DNA from: an uncultured Lachnospiraceae bacterium
Lineage (GTDB): Bacteria > Bacillota > Clostridia > Lachnospirales > Lachnospiraceae
Length of the DNA stretch: 38,970 nucleotides
NCBI GenBank assembly: GCA_958402795.1
Contig: CATXUX010000032.1
Coordinates: forward strand, 1-38,970
Direction: 5' to 3'
Notes under the pieces: generated by a model
Database searches by the model: none
What the model saw: the letters and a program-made list of their open reading frames with translations, nothing else
What the model was told of the DNA's origin: nothing
Position numbers and translations under genes: made by a program
Shown: in pieces, positions 24,847-34,209 of the stretch
Position numbering within the stretch: position 1 is the stretch's first letter
How the letters are laid out: the number at the start of each line of letters is the position of its first letter

Positions 24847-25299
24847 ATGAGAGTCAGATTACAGAGGATCGATCAGGGGGAGGAAGAAGTCGTTGTCAAA
24901 TATAGGCAGATGACGCCAGAGATCGAGGAGATTGTCAAATGTGTACAGAGGCGGGGAAACAGGCTGATGGCGGTGAAAGACGGACAGCAGTTTGTGATCG
25001 GCATTAGCGAGGTCGTGTATCTGGAAAGTGTGGACGGCGTGACATGGCTTTATACGGAGGAGGAAGTGTACCGTACCAATCTGACGCTTGCCCTCTGCGA
25101 AATGCTCTATGAGGCGGAAGGATTTTTCCGCTGCAGCAAGTCGATGATCCTCAACATTTACCGGATCAAACGATTAAAAAGTATGCCGGGCAGCCGCATC
25201 GACGCCGTGATGGACAACGGGGAACATGTGGTGATATCGAGGCGTTACGCCGGAAAGTTGAGAAATATTTTGGGAGGAAAACAAGATGAGACGATTTAA
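24847..25299 (+). CDS. Stand-alone LytTR DNA-binding regulator
   Basis: This 150-aa protein has a C-terminal LytTR domain (about residues 50-145) with the pattern YLESVDGVTWLYTEEEVYRT, FFRCSKSMILNIYRIK and ISRRYAGKLRNIL. There is no receiver domain, so it is not a classical two-component regulator. Proteins of this type are regularly encoded before a DUF3021 membrane protein, which is thought to hold or control the regulator; exactly that gene follows, overlapping by 14 nt. It probably controls the ABC transporter operon to which it belongs. AAAGGGTGAC precedes the start. Confidence 0.88.
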   Translation: MRVRLQRIDQGEEEVVVKYRQMTPEIEEIVKCVQRRGNRLMAVKDGQQFVIGISEVVYLESVDGVTWLYTEEEVYRTNLTLALCEMLYEAEGFFRCSKSMILNIYRIKRLKSMPGSRIDAVMDNGEHVVISRRYAGKLRNILGGKQDETI

Positions 25300-25762
25300 G
25301 CGATATTTGTCTGCGGAGATTGGAATTGAGTTTAAGGCTTGCCTGTATTTCTTTACGATGTTGTTTTTCTATGCCATGTATCAGATCATGCAGGGGAATT
25401 GGTATGCCAGCATTTTGGTGATGATGGAAATGATTTTCTCTACCTATTTTATGGGATATGCGCAGGTATATCTTTTGCACAATTTTGACGAGGCGGAGCG
25501 ACTTGGACGGCGGGAGATCGGCGGAATGCTGCTGGGGACGTCGATCTATACGGCAATCAGTTATGCGGGAGCGTGGTTCGACCGGGATCCGCTGGTGACA
25601 GGACTGTTCTTTCTTTGGACATTTCTTTGTTATATTTGTGCTTTTTTGGTATATAAGGTAAAACGGGATATCGACACAGAGCAGTTGAACGAGGAACTGG
25701 AATCTTTCAAGAAACAAAAAAGGGAGGCGCGGCATGAATCAGGAATATGCGATCGTGATTGA
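25286..25762 (+). CDS. DUF3021 membrane protein
   Basis: This 158-aa protein has four predicted membrane helices (about residues 18-38, 42-62, 82-102, 108-128) followed by a charged, helical C-terminal tail (KVKRDIDTEQLNEELESFKKQKRE). It belongs to the DUF3021 type that pairs with LytTR regulators; its biochemical role is not established but regulation of the partner is the likely one. It overlaps both neighbours (14 nt with LytTR, 29 nt with the ABC ATPase), indicating tight translational coupling. AGGA precedes the ATG. Confidence 0.85.
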   Translation: MRRFKRYLSAEIGIEFKACLYFFTMLFFYAMYQIMQGNWYASILVMMEMIFSTYFMGYAQVYLLHNFDEAERLGRREIGGMLLGTSIYTAISYAGAWFDRDPLVTGLFFLWTFLCYICAFLVYKVKRDIDTEQLNEELESFKKQKREARHESGICDRD

Positions 25763-26573
25763 TCATCTGACGAAAACTTATGGAAAACATCGGGGAGTCG
25801 CCGATCTGTCTTTGAAAGTGGAGCAGGGGGATGTGTTCGGCTTTTTGGGTCCGAACGGAGCCGGAAAATCTACGACGATCCGCAGCCTGCTGGGGCTGAT
25901 CCATTTTCAGGAGGGAAATGCCTTTGTACTTGGGATGGATGCGAAAAAGCAGCAGAAAGAGATTTTAAAGGAAGTCGGGTATATGCCGTCGGAGGCAATG
26001 TTTTATCCCTCCATGAAAGTCCGGGACGTGATCCGGTTTGCGGCGGATATGAGAAAGAAAGACTGCCGTGAGGAGGCGGCTATGCTGTGTGAACGTTTTT
26101 TGATAGACGAAAACAAGAAGATAGAAGAACTTTCGTTGGGAAACCGCAAGAAGGTTAGCATTGTGTGCGCCATGCAGCACAGACCGAAACTGTTTATCCT
26201 AGACGAGCCGACGAGCGGATTGGATCCGCTGATGCAGGCGGAATTTTTCAAACTGCTGACAGAATATAACCGGGCGGGCGCAACGTGTTTCCTTTCTTCT
26301 CACGTTTTGTCGGAGGTGCGCAGATACTGCCGCCACGCGGCGATCATCAAGGACGGCCGGCTGATCTGTACCGATACGGTGGAAAATCTGACAAAGACCA
26401 ACGCCAAGCGGGTGCGGGTAGTAAAGGACGGTCGGGAGGAGGAATTTGTCTGGAAAGGCGATCTAAATCAATTGCTTGCCGGTTTTGCCGGGCACGATGT
26501 CTCGGATATCCTGATCGAGGAGCCAGAGCTGGATGAGATTTTCATGCATTATTATGAGGAGGAAGAGTCATGA
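25734..26573 (+). CDS. ABC transporter ATP-binding protein
   Basis: This 279-aa ATPase has Walker A GPNGAGKST, the signature variant LSLGNRKK, Walker B LFILDEPTSGLDP and the H-loop region SSHVLSEV. The variant signature and the C-terminal extension are usual for ABC-2 exporters of the antibiotic-resistance/efflux class (YtrB/BcrA-like). It overlaps the permease gene by 4 nt (ATGA) and follows LytTR and DUF3021 genes. The substrate is unknown; a drug, peptide or lipid is possible. Confidence 0.92.
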   Translation: MNQEYAIVIDHLTKTYGKHRGVADLSLKVEQGDVFGFLGPNGAGKSTTIRSLLGLIHFQEGNAFVLGMDAKKQQKEILKEVGYMPSEAMFYPSMKVRDVIRFAADMRKKDCREEAAMLCERFLIDENKKIEELSLGNRKKVSIVCAMQHRPKLFILDEPTSGLDPLMQAEFFKLLTEYNRAGATCFLSSHVLSEVRRYCRHAAIIKDGRLICTDTVENLTKTNAKRVRVVKDGREEEFVWKGDLNQLLAGFAGHDVSDILIEEPELDEIFMHYYEEEES

Positions 26574-27358
26574 CGTTGTATTTCCATGAGATGAAAATGA
26601 ATCGTAAGTCCCTTTTGATCTGGACGATATGTGTGGGGCTGATGTGTTTCGGCTGTATCCTTCTGTACGGCAGTCTGGAGGAATCCGTATCGGAGATGGC
26701 GGACACGTTTTCCGGTCTGGGGGCGATGTCCGTGGCGCTTGGGCTGGACAAGATGAGTCTGGCGACGATGCGGGGGTATTATGCCACGGAGATTGCAATG
26801 ATGCACAATCTGGGAGGGGCGATGTTTGCAGCCGTTTTAGGCAGCACGCTGTTGTCTAAGGAGGAGAGCGGGCATACTTCCGAGTTTTTAAATACGCTGC
26901 CGGCAGACCGGGGGAGCATTGTTTGGCAGAAAATATTGGCGCTTTTGAGCAATATTATCATCCTGAACGTGGTTTGTCTGGGGCTTTATATGGCGGCATT
27001 TTGGCTGATGGGGGAGACAATCGATGTGTCGGAACTGGTGTTGTTCCAGTGTGCCTCTGCATGGATGCAGGTCGAAGTGGGGGCGGTTTGTTTTCTGATG
27101 TCCGCGTTTTCCAGACGGAATCTGATGGGAGCGGGGCTGGGGATCGTATTGATTTTGTTCGCTGCGGATATGATGTGCAGAATCGTTCCGGCGATTGAAA
27201 ATCTGAAATATGTCACACCGTTTTATTATGCCAACGCCGCGGATTTGTTTACCGAGGGGAAAGCGGATAAAGTAATGCTTTTGATCGGGGCGTCGGTGAT
27301 CTTGGCTGCGCTTTTGGGGGCGTGCGCGTGGTACCGGAGGAAGGATCTGGCGGCGTGA
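26570..27358 (+). CDS. ABC-2 type permease
   Basis: This 262-aa protein has about six membrane helices in the ABC-2 arrangement, with a conserved-looking cytoplasmic segment LLSKEESGHTSEFLNTLPADRGSIVWQK between the second and third, as in ABC-2 permeases fused to no other domain. It is the partner of the ATPase immediately upstream and the last gene of the LytTR-DUF3021-ABC operon. Its stop codon lies in an 8-bp stem (CGTGAAAG 27354-27361 with CTTTCACG 27369-27376) that lacks a U-tract. Confidence 0.88.
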   Translation: MTLYFHEMKMNRKSLLIWTICVGLMCFGCILLYGSLEESVSEMADTFSGLGAMSVALGLDKMSLATMRGYYATEIAMMHNLGGAMFAAVLGSTLLSKEESGHTSEFLNTLPADRGSIVWQKILALLSNIIILNVVCLGLYMAAFWLMGETIDVSELVLFQCASAWMQVEVGAVCFLMSAFSRRNLMGAGLGIVLILFAADMMCRIVPAIENLKYVTPFYYANAADLFTEGKADKVMLLIGASVILAALLGACAWYRRKDLAA

Positions 27359-27495
27359 AAGAACTTTCCTTTCACGTAATGTAAGTGTTCTTTTCTGTAC
27401 TCTCATGATAAGATAAAGGTGCCAAGGCAAAGGGGTTAAACCCACATGAGCTCGCTCATCGTTGGAGTCAAAAGGTTTTCATGGGAGGTGCTGAT

Positions 27496-28272
27496 ATGAG
27501 AGAAAATATACTGGAAATAGAATCTCTTCGCAAATATTACGGACAGGGCGAAAGTCAGACGAAAGCGCTGAACGGAATTACGATGCAGGTGGCGGAAGGA
27601 GAATTCCTTGGGATCATGGGAAGCAGCGGTTCCGGCAAGTCCACGTTGTGTCACTGCATTGCCGCAGTGGTGCAGCCGACAGAAGGTCTGATCCGGATGA
27701 AAGGTGTGGAAATAGATTCTCTGAAAGGAAAAAAGCTGGCGGAATACCGTGGGAAAAAGATCGGATACCTGTTCCAGAATTTTGAACTGCTGGATAACCT
27801 GACAGGGCGGGAGAATATCCTGCTTCCGGTTTCCATCCATAAGACACAGGAAGATATAGGGAAAAAACGTCTGGAAGTGCTGGCAGAATATCTGGAGATT
27901 GTGGATGTTATGGATAAGTTCCCGGCTCAGATGTCCGGAGGAGAGAAGCAGCGGGTTGCAGCAGCACGGGCGCTGATCCTGGAACCGGAGATCCTGCTTG
28001 CGGACGAGCCGACCGGGGCGCTTGATTCCAGAAACGCGAAGGCACTGATGGAAAAGCTGTCCGGACTGAACCGGGAACAGAATACCACGATTCTGATGGT
28101 GACACATGATTCCAGAGCGGCGAGTTACTGTGCAAGAATCTTGTTTATCCAGGATGGGGTGATCTTTCATGAACTGCGCAGAAGAATGCCGGAGGAGACA
28201 CGGGAAGAATTTTATGAACGGATTCTCCGGGTAATGGCGCAGTTGGGAGGAGGGAATGCAAATGTATTTTGA
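27496..28272 (+). CDS. BceA-type ABC transporter ATPase
   Basis: This 258-aa ATPase of the MacB/LolD/BceA type has Walker A GSSGSGKS (42-49), the Q-loop GYLFQNFELLDNLT, signature MSGGEKQRVAAARAL and Walker B LLADEPTGALD. GGGAGG (27483-27488) lies 7 nt before the ATG at 27496, so the upstream in-frame ATG at 27481 is not used. With the large FtsX-like permease overlapping by 17 nt, and a response regulator and short kinase downstream, it forms a complete Bce-type module that senses and relieves cell-wall-active peptide antibiotics such as bacitracin or lantibiotics. Confidence 0.9.
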   Translation: MRENILEIESLRKYYGQGESQTKALNGITMQVAEGEFLGIMGSSGSGKSTLCHCIAAVVQPTEGLIRMKGVEIDSLKGKKLAEYRGKKIGYLFQNFELLDNLTGRENILLPVSIHKTQEDIGKKRLEVLAEYLEIVDVMDKFPAQMSGGEKQRVAAARALILEPEILLADEPTGALDSRNAKALMEKLSGLNREQNTTILMVTHDSRAASYCARILFIQDGVIFHELRRRMPEETREEFYERILRVMAQLGGGNANVF

Positions 28273-30295
28273 TCTCATCCGCCGCAACAGCCGGCGCAGC
28301 AGAAAGGAAAACCAGTTATATTACGCTTCTCTTTTGATCTCCGTGGCGGCGTTTTATATGATCCTTTCATTGGATTCGCAGGACGTGATGCGTTTTCTCC
28401 GGAAAATCGAAAGCGATGCGGTGCAAAAGCTCCTGCTGCTGATTCCGCTGCTTTACGGAGTAACGCTTGTGATTTTATTTTTTCTGGTCTATTATGTGAC
28501 AAAATATCAGATGGAGCAGCGTTCTCATGAATTTGGCGTTTACCTGATGCTGGGCATGCGACGTGGGAAACTGTTTCTTATGCTGTTGTCAGAGGAAACG
28601 GTCGGGAGTCTTCTGACTCTGGCTGTCGGGATTCTGGCGGCAGTTTTTCTGGCAGAGGCTGTCAGTCTTGTAACAGTGCGTCTGGTAGGAATCGGAATCC
28701 TCGGACATCAGGTTACGCTTTCCGCAAAAGCGATATTTTGGACCGTGATTGGCTTTTTGGTTGTCCGTATGGCCGCATTTTTGAGTCTGAGCGGAAAAAT
28801 GATGCAGAAAGAAACAGGAGATCTACTGAATCCGACGCCGGAGCAGGCAAAACCGCAGCGGCGGACATGGTGGTATGTGGTTTCGTTATTGGCCGGTATT
28901 ATTTCACTGGCAGCGGCATATATGCTGGCAATCTCAGGAACAAGCTGGTTAAATCTGCGTTACATGACGCTGACGCTGGCAATCGGTGTGGCGGGAATGT
29001 TTCTTTTCTTCTACGGACTGAGGGTGGTGTTTTCGGGACTGGCAAAAAAGCGTGGAAAACGCGATACAATTTCGACATTTACATTCCGGCAGCTTCAGGA
29101 AAATACGATTCTGCAGTCAGGAACCCTTGCAGTCTGCTCCCTGCTGATTCTGGCGGCAGCCTGCCTTTTCGGATTTGGCGCCGCTGCAGTGTGGACGCAG
29201 GGTAGTGCTTCCGGTCATGTTCTGGACTATACGTTTCCTGACTGGGAAAATGACCAGAATATAGATGCTCAATTGCAGAAGCACGAGATCAGAAAGGACT
29301 TTTCAGATGTCTTTGAAGTGAAAATCTGTCAGACGTATGATCTGATCAGCCTGAAGGGACTGCGCGAACAGATTGAAAACCTGGAAGAAACAACGGGAGA
29401 AGAATCTGCATATTCCTATGACTTGAGTATAGCAGAAGAAAGCTGCTATATGATCGCATTGTCCGGTTATAATCATCTGCTTGAAATCGCAGGAAAGGAA
29501 CCTATTACACTGCAGGAGAGACAGGCGGCAGTATACCGTGATGAAGCATGGGCGGCAGATGAGCTGATGAAGTCTGCGCTGGAGCAAAACCCACAGATCG
29601 AGCTTGGCGGAGAAATGTATACACTTACAGATAAAATATACGACGAAAATTTTGTGACGGATTCTGCGATCACACTTTCCTTTGCCCTGATCGTGCCGGA
29701 TGAACTGTTTGAAGTTTATGCAAAGGAAAACGCCGAAACATACTGGAATGCGGTTCTTTCGCCTGAGATTGTAGAGGAGATGGGACTGATGCAGGCGATC
29801 ATGCAGGAAAATGAAAAACTGGACCGGGCAGGACTTTCATATGAGAGCTATCTGCAAAACATGGGACGTCAGTTGTTTTATGCGGTGGCGGAAGGTTATA
29901 TATCGATTTATCTTGCGGTGATCTTTCTGGTGACGGGAAACACGATGCTGGGGGTGCAGTTTTTGATGAGACAGCAAAAAAACGGCTGCAGATACCGTAC
30001 GCTGCTGCGCCTTGGGTGCAGTTTTGAAATGCTGTGCAGATCTGTGGAAAGGCAGGTCCGGTGGTTTTTTGGAATTCCGGCAGCGGTGGCTATGTTCAGC
30101 AGTGGATTTGGAATCTTATCCTTGTTTTCCGGATTGCTGCCGTCAGGCGTATCCGGCGAATATCAGAAGATGCTGCTGATCGCGGCAGGCATTCTTTTAC
30201 TTGTGTGCGCGGCAGAATTCGGATATATTAGAATGGTAAAGAAAATGGCAAAGCGGCAGATGCTGGCTTTGCAGGAGCCGGAACGGGAAGAGTAG
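28256..30295 (+). CDS. BceB-type FtsX-domain permease
   Basis: This 679-aa protein has the BceB plan: one helix, a first FtsX block near the N-terminus (about residues 50-180), two more helix pairs up to about 315, a large extracytoplasmic domain of roughly 200 residues (about 318-530, acidic and without helices), and a final FtsX block (about 545-660). In Bce systems this extracellular domain and the complex with the kinase measure transport flux and signal to it. GGAGGAGG lies upstream inside the ATPase gene. The response regulator follows after 18 nt. Confidence 0.88.
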   Translation: MQMYFDLIRRNSRRSRKENQLYYASLLISVAAFYMILSLDSQDVMRFLRKIESDAVQKLLLLIPLLYGVTLVILFFLVYYVTKYQMEQRSHEFGVYLMLGMRRGKLFLMLLSEETVGSLLTLAVGILAAVFLAEAVSLVTVRLVGIGILGHQVTLSAKAIFWTVIGFLVVRMAAFLSLSGKMMQKETGDLLNPTPEQAKPQRRTWWYVVSLLAGIISLAAAYMLAISGTSWLNLRYMTLTLAIGVAGMFLFFYGLRVVFSGLAKKRGKRDTISTFTFRQLQENTILQSGTLAVCSLLILAAACLFGFGAAAVWTQGSASGHVLDYTFPDWENDQNIDAQLQKHEIRKDFSDVFEVKICQTYDLISLKGLREQIENLEETTGEESAYSYDLSIAEESCYMIALSGYNHLLEIAGKEPITLQERQAAVYRDEAWAADELMKSALEQNPQIELGGEMYTLTDKIYDENFVTDSAITLSFALIVPDELFEVYAKENAETYWNAVLSPEIVEEMGLMQAIMQENEKLDRAGLSYESYLQNMGRQLFYAVAEGYISIYLAVIFLVTGNTMLGVQFLMRQQKNGCRYRTLLRLGCSFEMLCRSVERQVRWFFGIPAAVAMFSSGFGILSLFSGLLPSGVSGEYQKMLLIAAGILLLVCAAEFGYIRMVKKMAKRQMLALQEPEREE

Positions 30296-30313
30296 CAGAG
30301 GAGAAGACCGGGA

Positions 30314-31075
30314 ATGAAAAAGATTGTAATCGTAGAAGACGACGCGTTTATGAGAATGGAACTGCAGACTGCTTACGAAAAGGCGGGATACCAGACAGAC
30401 TGCGTGACAAAATTCGGGGAAGAGGAAGAACAGGGAACTGCTTCGACATCAGGCGGGGCGTCGAGTCCGGCAATGAATTCTTTCATAAGTCCGGTTACAG
30501 AACATATTCTGCAAATGACTCCCGGGTTGGTCGTACTGGATCTGAACCTGCCGGGTGTGAGCGGATTTCAAATCTGCCGTGAGCTGAAACGCACAGAAGC
30601 GCTGCCGGTATTGATCCTGACTTCCCGGGACCAGATGAGAGACGAGCTGTGTGCGCTGGATCTGGGAGCAGACGAGTATCTGACTAAACCATGCCGCAGG
30701 GAGCGTCTGCTTGCGCGCACAGCAAATTTGCTCAAACGCTACGAAGGGCGGTCCGGACTGCTGGAAGGTCCCGGATTTCTTCTGGACCGGCAGACTTATA
30801 CGATGTACATCGCGGATCAGTCGGTCATTCTTCCGAAGAACCAGGGTAGACTACTGGAAGTATTCCTTTTGCGGCGGGGAGAAACCGTGACAAAAGAGGA
30901 ACTCTCGGAAGCACTCTGGAAGACGACAGAATATATTGACGAAAATGCATTGCAGGTCAATCTTTCTCGCCTGAAAAAAACGATGAAAAAGTTGTCCGTC
31001 GGGTGGCGGATTGAGTTCGTTCGAAAGAACGGGTACCGTATGGTGCCGGAGAAAGGTGGGGAAGATGAAACATAA
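30314..31075 (+). CDS. BceR-type response regulator with receiver insertion
   Basis: This 253-aa regulator has a receiver domain and an OmpR/PhoB-type winged helix (about 150-245, ending FVRKNGYRMVP). Acidic pocket Glu8-Asp9-Asp10, phosphoacceptor Asp76 (VVLDLNLPG) and Lys125 (LTKP) are present. The phosphoacceptor normally lies near residue 51-54; here about 22 extra residues, low in complexity (EEEEQGTASTSGGASS around 36-51), are inserted between the second strand and its helix. The gene overlaps the kinase gene by 11 nt. It should activate bceAB-like genes upstream. Confidence 0.9.
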   Translation: MKKIVIVEDDAFMRMELQTAYEKAGYQTDCVTKFGEEEEQGTASTSGGASSPAMNSFISPVTEHILQMTPGLVVLDLNLPGVSGFQICRELKRTEALPVLILTSRDQMRDELCALDLGADEYLTKPCRRERLLARTANLLKRYEGRSGLLEGPGFLLDRQTYTMYIADQSVILPKNQGRLLEVFLLRRGETVTKEELSEALWKTTEYIDENALQVNLSRLKKTMKKLSVGWRIEFVRKNGYRMVPEKGGEDET

Positions 31076-32093
31076 CTGGAAATATCTGAGAAAATATTTT
31101 CCGTGGCTTCTTTTGATTTTGGTGCTGGATTTATGGACGGCTCTGCTGCTCTGGCTTGTGGATGCGGAGGCATTTGGAGAGATGCTTCTGATGCAGATCC
31201 TTGGTTCTGTCCTCCTGTTTGCAGGAATCTGCGCATATCTGTGCCGCCGCGAGAGGCAGAAAGAAGAGCTGTTCCTTGAATTTCTGTACCACCCGGACAA
31301 ACAAAGAGAAGAGCAGATTGTCCAGCAGCTTGGAAAACAAGAGGGAGAACTGGTTCGTCAGATCGGAGAAGTCCTGCGAAAATCCGTGCAGGCGCAGAAT
31401 GCCCTGGCAGTCCGCGCAGACGATTATGCCGTCTATGTAGAAGCATGGGCGCATGAGATCAAGAATCCGCTTTCCCTGCTGACGCTGCTTGTAGATAACC
31501 GGAAAGATGAGATGTCTCCGGTCATCACGGAAAGGCTGGAGTACATACGGAGTGATCTGCAGAAATCCATCGACCAGATGCTGTATTATGCGCGCCTGCG
31601 GGGAACAGTGAAAGACTATTTGTTTGAGCCTCTTTCATTAAAAGACTGTATGGAAGAGGTGCTGGAGGAGCAGCGCCCGATCCTGAAAGAAAACGAGATA
31701 GAACTGCGTCTGGATATCGGACCAGAGGTCATTTTCTCAGACCGGCGCGGATTGAAGTTTCTGTTCGGACAGATTCTCAGCAATTCGGTGAAATATAGGA
31801 AGAGGAATGAAAATCCCGTGATATCCATCAGAACCGCGCATACGCAGAACCAGATTTCTCTGTATTTTGCGGATAACGGGATCGGAGTCCGTTCCGGCGA
31901 CCTGCCGTATATCTTTGAAAAAGGGTTTACCGGCGACACTGGTTCTGTGCGGACAAAAGCGACAGGAATGGGATTATATCTGGCAAGAATCCTTGCAGAC
32001 GATCTGAAGATCGAATTATGCGCAAGGTCGCAGTGGCAGAAGGGGTTCGAAATGGAATTACGGTTTCCGGCAGTAGAAGAACCGTCCAAATAA
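31065..32093 (+). CDS. BceS-type intramembrane-sensing histidine kinase
   Basis: This 342-aa kinase has two membrane helices near the N-terminus (about 14-31 and 37-58) with almost no extracellular loop, the mark of intramembrane-sensing kinases that rely on a Bce transporter. The H-box is HEIKNPLSLL, followed by an N-box LFGQILSNSVKY, a G1 box DNGIGV and a G2 box GMGLYLAR. The start at 31065 has GGTGGGGAAG upstream and overlaps the regulator gene. It is the last gene of the module; only 52 nt separate it from the convergent AgrC-like kinase gene. Confidence 0.92.
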   Translation: MKHNWKYLRKYFPWLLLILVLDLWTALLLWLVDAEAFGEMLLMQILGSVLLFAGICAYLCRRERQKEELFLEFLYHPDKQREEQIVQQLGKQEGELVRQIGEVLRKSVQAQNALAVRADDYAVYVEAWAHEIKNPLSLLTLLVDNRKDEMSPVITERLEYIRSDLQKSIDQMLYYARLRGTVKDYLFEPLSLKDCMEEVLEEQRPILKENEIELRLDIGPEVIFSDRRGLKFLFGQILSNSVKYRKRNENPVISIRTAHTQNQISLYFADNGIGVRSGDLPYIFEKGFTGDTGSVRTKATGMGLYLARILADDLKIELCARSQWQKGFEMELRFPAVEEPSK

Positions 32094-32145
32094 GGATGCT
32101 ATTATTTTCAGAAAGTTAAAACCAGAAATCGGTAAGACTACGAGT

Positions 32146-33417
32146 TTATTTCCTTGTGTTTGAGTGTAAAAAAAGCTGAACATTTGCGCTTAATTTACCA
32201 GAATCTTGCGTATATGTCAGAGAACCATGATAATGTTCGAGAGCATCCCGTACATTTTGAAGTCCCAAACCATGAAATTGAGAATCTTTTTTTGTTGTTT
32301 TATTGAAAGCATCGGTATCAATAGGGGCAGATATACAATTCTCTAATTTCAGTAGTAAAACGGCGTCTTCTTGATATATGTATAAATTAATTGATTTAAA
32401 ATTATGCTTAGAACTATATTCCAGTGCATTGTCCAGTAAATTATTTAAAATAGTACAGAGATCATAATCGTCGACATGTAATGTTTCGGATATAGTTCCC
32501 TTGAATACGATTTTGATTTCTGGAAATTCTAAACTTTTTTGTAAGAGGACTGCATTAACCAGGGCATTCCCTACATTGGGAATCGCAGTGGTTCTTTGAG
32601 TGATGTTATTATCAATGCTCTGGATGTATGCTTTAGCCTGTTCCATGTTGTCAGAATCTAAAAGTCCTTTCAGGACGTTAATATGGTTTCGGAAATCATG
32701 CCGTAATTTCCGGATTTCTAAGGCATTTTCTTTTATTTCATTATAGTAGGCTTTCAGTGTTTTAATATATTGATTCTGGCTATATATTATTTTTAAATCC
32801 CTGTTTTTCCTTGAAGGCGCCGTAAGATAAGAAATCAGGATTCCGGCGGATGCAATACAAAGAATTGCAAATAAATGTAACACAGTATAATTAGCATCAG
32901 CCTGGTCCAAATGAAACAGAGTTAATATAGTGCAGACCACGCCACTGTAACAGCATAAAAATATTTTATCAACAAAAGACAACATAAAATAATAGTGGAT
33001 TTTCCGCACAATAAAAAGAAATCCGATCAAAGCTATTATTACGAGCAATTTTGTAGTAACTTGTTCCGTAACAGTATTCATTCCGCTAAAGATCGGCAGG
33101 TTAAGCAACAAATCCATGACTAAAGCAAAACATTGATAAACTAAGGAAGATAAAATGTAAACGAGTAAAAATGAAAAAATTTTTTCATACCAGCTTTCTT
33201 CCAATAAAACGAAAACAAATAATAAACATAATAAAAGATCGACAATTACTAATATCCCCTGAGTAGGGAAAAAGTATAGACCAATCAAAGAAATAATGGT
33301 AATTACAAAGCATGCGATATATTTAAAATGCACTTTTGTAAGATGGTTTGAGAATAAAACCAGTATAAGTAAAAAATCAATAATTATATTAAAACTTTCA
33401 GCATTTAAGATTCCCAT
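32146..33417 (-). CDS. AgrC-like GHKL sensor histidine kinase
   Basis: This 423-aa kinase has six or seven membrane helices in residues 1-200, then a coiled linker and a GHKL core. His240 in RKLRHDFRNH is the phosphorylation site, the N-box is LNNLLDNALEY (323-333), and a G-box HGLGLQNVRDAL (382-393) follows. This is the AgrC/ComD/BlpH pattern of peptide-pheromone receptors. Its start at 33417 overlaps the regulator gene by 13 nt. The upstream in-frame extension to 33528 lies within the regulator and is not used. Codon and base composition are much more AT-rich than in the Bce genes beside it. Confidence 0.9.
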   Translation of the reverse strand: MGILNAESFNIIIDFLLILVLFSNHLTKVHFKYIACFVITIISLIGLYFFPTQGILVIVDLLLCLLFVFVLLEESWYEKIFSFLLVYILSSLVYQCFALVMDLLLNLPIFSGMNTVTEQVTTKLLVIIALIGFLFIVRKIHYYFMLSFVDKIFLCCYSGVVCTILTLFHLDQADANYTVLHLFAILCIASAGILISYLTAPSRKNRDLKIIYSQNQYIKTLKAYYNEIKENALEIRKLRHDFRNHINVLKGLLDSDNMEQAKAYIQSIDNNITQRTTAIPNVGNALVNAVLLQKSLEFPEIKIVFKGTISETLHVDDYDLCTILNNLLDNALEYSSKHNFKSINLYIYQEDAVLLLKLENCISAPIDTDAFNKTTKKDSQFHGLGLQNVRDALEHYHGSLTYTQDSGKLSANVQLFLHSNTRK

Positions 33418-34154
33418 AATATATTTGCCCGTTCCGTTATAAATTCCAGGTATAATTGCTGTACTTCTTTTTTCCTGCGCCTGGCAACAGGAATTTCGAT
33501 GCCTGTTTTCAGTATAAGTGAAGCGCAATTCGGAGTCAATTTACATTGTTGAGCTAAATTAACAAGGTAGGACTTATGAACACATACAATATATTTATAG
33601 CGTATAAGCTGCTTGATCTCATTCAGATTTTTTCGAATAAGATATTCACTTAAATTCTCCAAAACAATTTTTACATAATTGCCTTCTGCCTGAATGTAAA
33701 GAATATTTTTACATAATATTTTCTGTTCACCATGAATCGAGACAGGAACAATAATGTATTGCGCATTGTTTAATTTGTCAAGCAGCTTATTCATGATTTT
33801 AGAAAAATCAGAAAAGATAATAGGCTTGTTTAAAAAGCCATATACGTTTTTCCCAAAGGAATCATACAAGATTTCTGTATGGCTGGTTACAAAAACAATC
33901 ATTGTATTTATATTGTGGTCTTCAAAATAGTCCTTTACCATTTGACCGGAAATTTTATACATTTCCTCGTCTAAAAAAAGAATATCCAAATCAATTTTAT
34001 TTTTCATTAATTCTTCTCCGGAAGAAAAAATGTGGTATTCAAATTCAAAAGGCTTATTTGCCTGTAGTGTTTGGCAATTTGCTATAAGCTCTTTTTGCCA
34101 GTATACTTCATCATCGCAGACCCCCAGGGTATATTTTGGCAAACTCATATACAC
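33405..34154 (-). CDS. LytTR response regulator (AgrA/ComE-like)
   Basis: This 249-aa regulator has a receiver domain with Asp14/Asp15, phosphoacceptor Asp62 (DILFLDEEM) and Lys110 (FLNKP), followed by a LytTR DNA-binding domain (about 130-240: ILYIQAEGNYVKIVL, VHKSYLVNL, IPVARRRKKEV). Such proteins bind paired direct repeats upstream of peptide and export genes. GAGGAGG precedes the ATG at 34154. It is encoded divergently from the 20-residue peptide gene, with only 113 bp between the starts, and that gap contains repeats suitable for binding. Confidence 0.92.
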   Translation of the reverse strand: MYMSLPKYTLGVCDDEVYWQKELIANCQTLQANKPFEFEYHIFSSGEELMKNKIDLDILFLDEEMYKISGQMVKDYFEDHNINTMIVFVTSHTEILYDSFGKNVYGFLNKPIIFSDFSKIMNKLLDKLNNAQYIIVPVSIHGEQKILCKNILYIQAEGNYVKIVLENLSEYLIRKNLNEIKQLIRYKYIVCVHKSYLVNLAQQCKLTPNCASLILKTGIEIPVARRRKKEVQQLYLEFITERANILWES

Positions 34155-34169
34155 ATCCTCCTCTATATT

Positions 34170-34205
34170 GACCGATCATTACAAAAAGTTACCGTTTGTA
34201 CCGTA
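34170..34205. promoter_or_regulatory. Candidate LytTR-binding repeats
   Basis: TACCGT occurs at 34190-34195 and 34199-34204, and a related ACCG(A)T element at 34171-34176, 20 bp upstream of the first. The group ends 5 bp before the -35 box of the peptide promoter, where an activator would touch RNA polymerase, and lies between the divergent regulator and peptide genes. The core does not match a published LytTR consensus that I know exactly, so this is positional inference. Confidence 0.45.
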
Positions 34206-34209
34206 TTTC

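Noticed and set aside
27436..28287. Long minus-strand frame opposite the Bce ATPase gene
   Set aside because: It is the antisense shadow of a clear ABC ATPase, has no ribosome binding site and no protein family pattern.
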